A stretch of DNA of 8,831 nt, from the NCBI GenBank assembly GCA_020430865.1, contig JAGQIY010001140.1, positions 1 to 8,831 on the forward strand, given 5' to 3'. This document shows, in pieces, positions 7,724-8,831 of the stretch (positions are counted from its first letter, which is position 1; every line of letters starts with the position of its first letter). The position numbers and the translations under genes are program-made. The stretch is from Myxococcales bacterium. GTDB lineage: Bacteria > Myxococcota > Polyangia > Polyangiales > Polyangiaceae. The notes below the pieces were generated by a model. That model worked only from the letters and a program-made list of their open reading frames with translations. It searched no databases and was not told the origin of the DNA.

Positions 7724-8831
7724 ATGGTCCACGCTTCGTCTTCCTCGAGTCGTCAGCGCGCCGTCGCCCGCGGCGTTGGCAGTGCGCTGGTCATCGGCGC
7801 CGCTGCGTTCGCTCTGGGCGCCTGTCAGGGCGCGGGGTTCGGCGGTCTCGGCGCCGCATGTCCGAGCTGGAACTCCGGAGATCCGCTCACTGCGAACTTC
7901 AGCGCAGACCCGCGCGCCAATGCCAAGATCCGCACCTTCGTGGCCGCATCCAAGGACCTGATGCAGCTATCGCTACAGATGGAGGCGATGACGGTGGAGG
8001 CTTGCTCGCGCATGGCCCTGGACGTGGGGGCGACCCAGGCCGAGCTGCAGCCGCCAGACGACAAGCCGGGCTCGGCCGCCAAGGCGGCTTGCGGGGCATT
8101 TGCCGCCCGGATGGACGCCATACTGGCCCAGGGCGTCGGCGTGCGCGTTCAGGCCAAGCTCCCGCAGTGCCAGGCCGATCTGCAGGCAAAGGCTCGCTGT
8201 GAGGGGGCGTGCGACGTGAGCGTCGACCCTGGGCAGGTCATCGCCAGCTGTGAGCCCGCGAAGCTCTCGGGCTACTGCCAGGGACGCTGCGTGGGGCGCT
8301 GCGAAGGTCGCTGCACCGGCCAGTGCAACGGTCAGTGCTCTCAGGTCGATGCCACGGGGCAATGCGTTGGACAGTGCAACGGCGACTGCAACGGCGCGTG
8401 TGATGCGACGTGCCACGTGGGCTGTCAGGGGCAGTGGCAAGCCCCGCAGTGCGAGGGCAGCGTGAGGCCGCCGAGCGCGGACGCGGAGTGCAATGCGAGC
8501 TGCAACGCGCAGGCGAACTTTCGCGCCAGCTGCACCCCCGCCGAGGTCTTCGTCCAGACCTGGCCCGATGGTGAGAGCGCCGCCAGGCTGGCAACGACGC
8601 TACAAGCGAACCTGCCACAGCTGCTGCAGGCAGAGTTCGCGCTCGGCAAGCGCCTGATCAACGACGCCCAGGTCGTGGTTCAAGTTGGAGGTCAGCTGCC
8701 GAAGATCATCGGGCAGGCGGGGCTCCAGGCGCTGGCGTGCGTTGGCGCCGCTGCTGATGCGAGCGTGAAGGCGTCCGTGCGTGTGCAGGTCAGCGTGGAG
8801 GCAAGCGCCTCCGTGAGCGGTCGGGCCGGCG
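7724..8831 (+). CDS. Cys-repeat lipoprotein (C-terminus beyond right edge)
   Basis: The frame is open from the ATG at 7724 to the window edge, 369 codons with no stop. The N-terminus is a lipoprotein signal: arginines at 10, 12 and 16, a hydrophobic stretch at 18-31, and lipobox LGAC with C34 as the predicted acylated residue. Gln at +2 does not signal inner-membrane retention, so an outer-membrane location is likely. Residues about 50-180 look helical with scattered Cys. Residues 185-234 hold two blocks of six cysteines at four-residue spacing, mostly CxGx units. After a Cys-poorer helical region (about 280-340) the sequence turns to alternating Val/Ser/Ala, probably beta. I do not recognise a defined enzyme family; similar Cys-repeat lipoproteins occur in myxobacteria. 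GGA at 7714-7716, seven bases before the ATG, is a weak ribosome-binding site in a locally A-rich leader. It begins 39 bp after the acyltransferase stop. Confidence 0.8.
   Translation, partial: MVHASSSSSRQRAVARGVGSALVIGAAAFALGACQGAGFGGLGAACPSWNSGDPLTANFSADPRANAKIRTFVAASKDLMQLSLQMEAMTVEACSRMALDVGATQAELQPPDDKPGSAAKAACGAFAARMDAILAQGVGVRVQAKLPQCQADLQAKARCEGACDVSVDPGQVIASCEPAKLSGYCQGRCVGRCEGRCTGQCNGQCSQVDATGQCVGQCNGDCNGACDATCHVGCQGQWQAPQCEGSVRPPSADAECNASCNAQANFRASCTPAEVFVQTWPDGESAARLATTLQANLPQLLQAEFALGKRLINDAQVVVQVGGQLPKIIGQAGLQALACVGAAADASVKASVRVQVSVEASASVSGRAG
8276..8425 (+). repeat. 12-bp-period repeat encoding CxGx units
   Basis: Cysteine codons occur every 12 bp at residues 185, 189, 193, 197, 201 and 205, then after an eight-residue gap at 214, 218, 222, 226, 230 and 234. 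Most units read Cys-x-Gly-Arg/Gln/Asp/Ala. The DNA copies have diverged at silent positions (TGC/TGT and GGA/GGT/GGC), so the period is kept at protein level and not by very recent duplication. Confidence 0.85.

Overview
The window is GC-rich and densely coding, with strong third-position G/C preference. Two features of its proteins point to a myxobacterium (Myxococcota, Polyangiales-like): an MJ0042-type zinc ribbon joined to a GYF_2 domain through long Ala/Pro/Lys linkers, and a large Cys-repeat lipoprotein. The taxonomic call is an inference from protein style; there is no rRNA or other marker.

Layout: (1) 1-1619, minus strand: a 539-codon open fragment of a zinc-ribbon/GYF_2 protein with a low-complexity middle; its C-terminus lies beyond the left edge. 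(2) 1620-2493: an 874-bp divergent intergenic region with no convincing gene. It holds a 14-bp-stem hairpin and a six-copy 16-bp direct-repeat array. (3) 2494-4683 and 4680-6875, plus strand: two paralogous membrane proteins of 729 and 731 aa. Each has an HTTM domain (vitamin K-dependent gamma-carboxylase-like), then a DCC/DUF393-type region, one more transmembrane helix and a conserved C-terminal domain. The stop of the first overlaps the GTG start of the second. The first keeps the DCC CxxC motif; in the second both cysteines are replaced. (4) About 6983-7684: a PlsC-family acyltransferase with all four motif blocks. (5) 7724-8831: a lipoprotein with two blocks of six cysteines spaced every four residues, running off the right edge.

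The four plus-strand genes are closely spaced (4-bp overlap, then about 107 bp and 39 bp) and all look envelope-associated: two polytopic membrane proteins, a membrane-lipid acyltransferase and a lipoprotein. They could form one transcription unit, but no shared function is proven. The most interesting point is the duplicated HTTM-DCC pair, in which one copy seems to have lost its thiol chemistry while both keep the HTTM lysine and the C-terminal domain. This suggests an active/inactive heteromeric pair.
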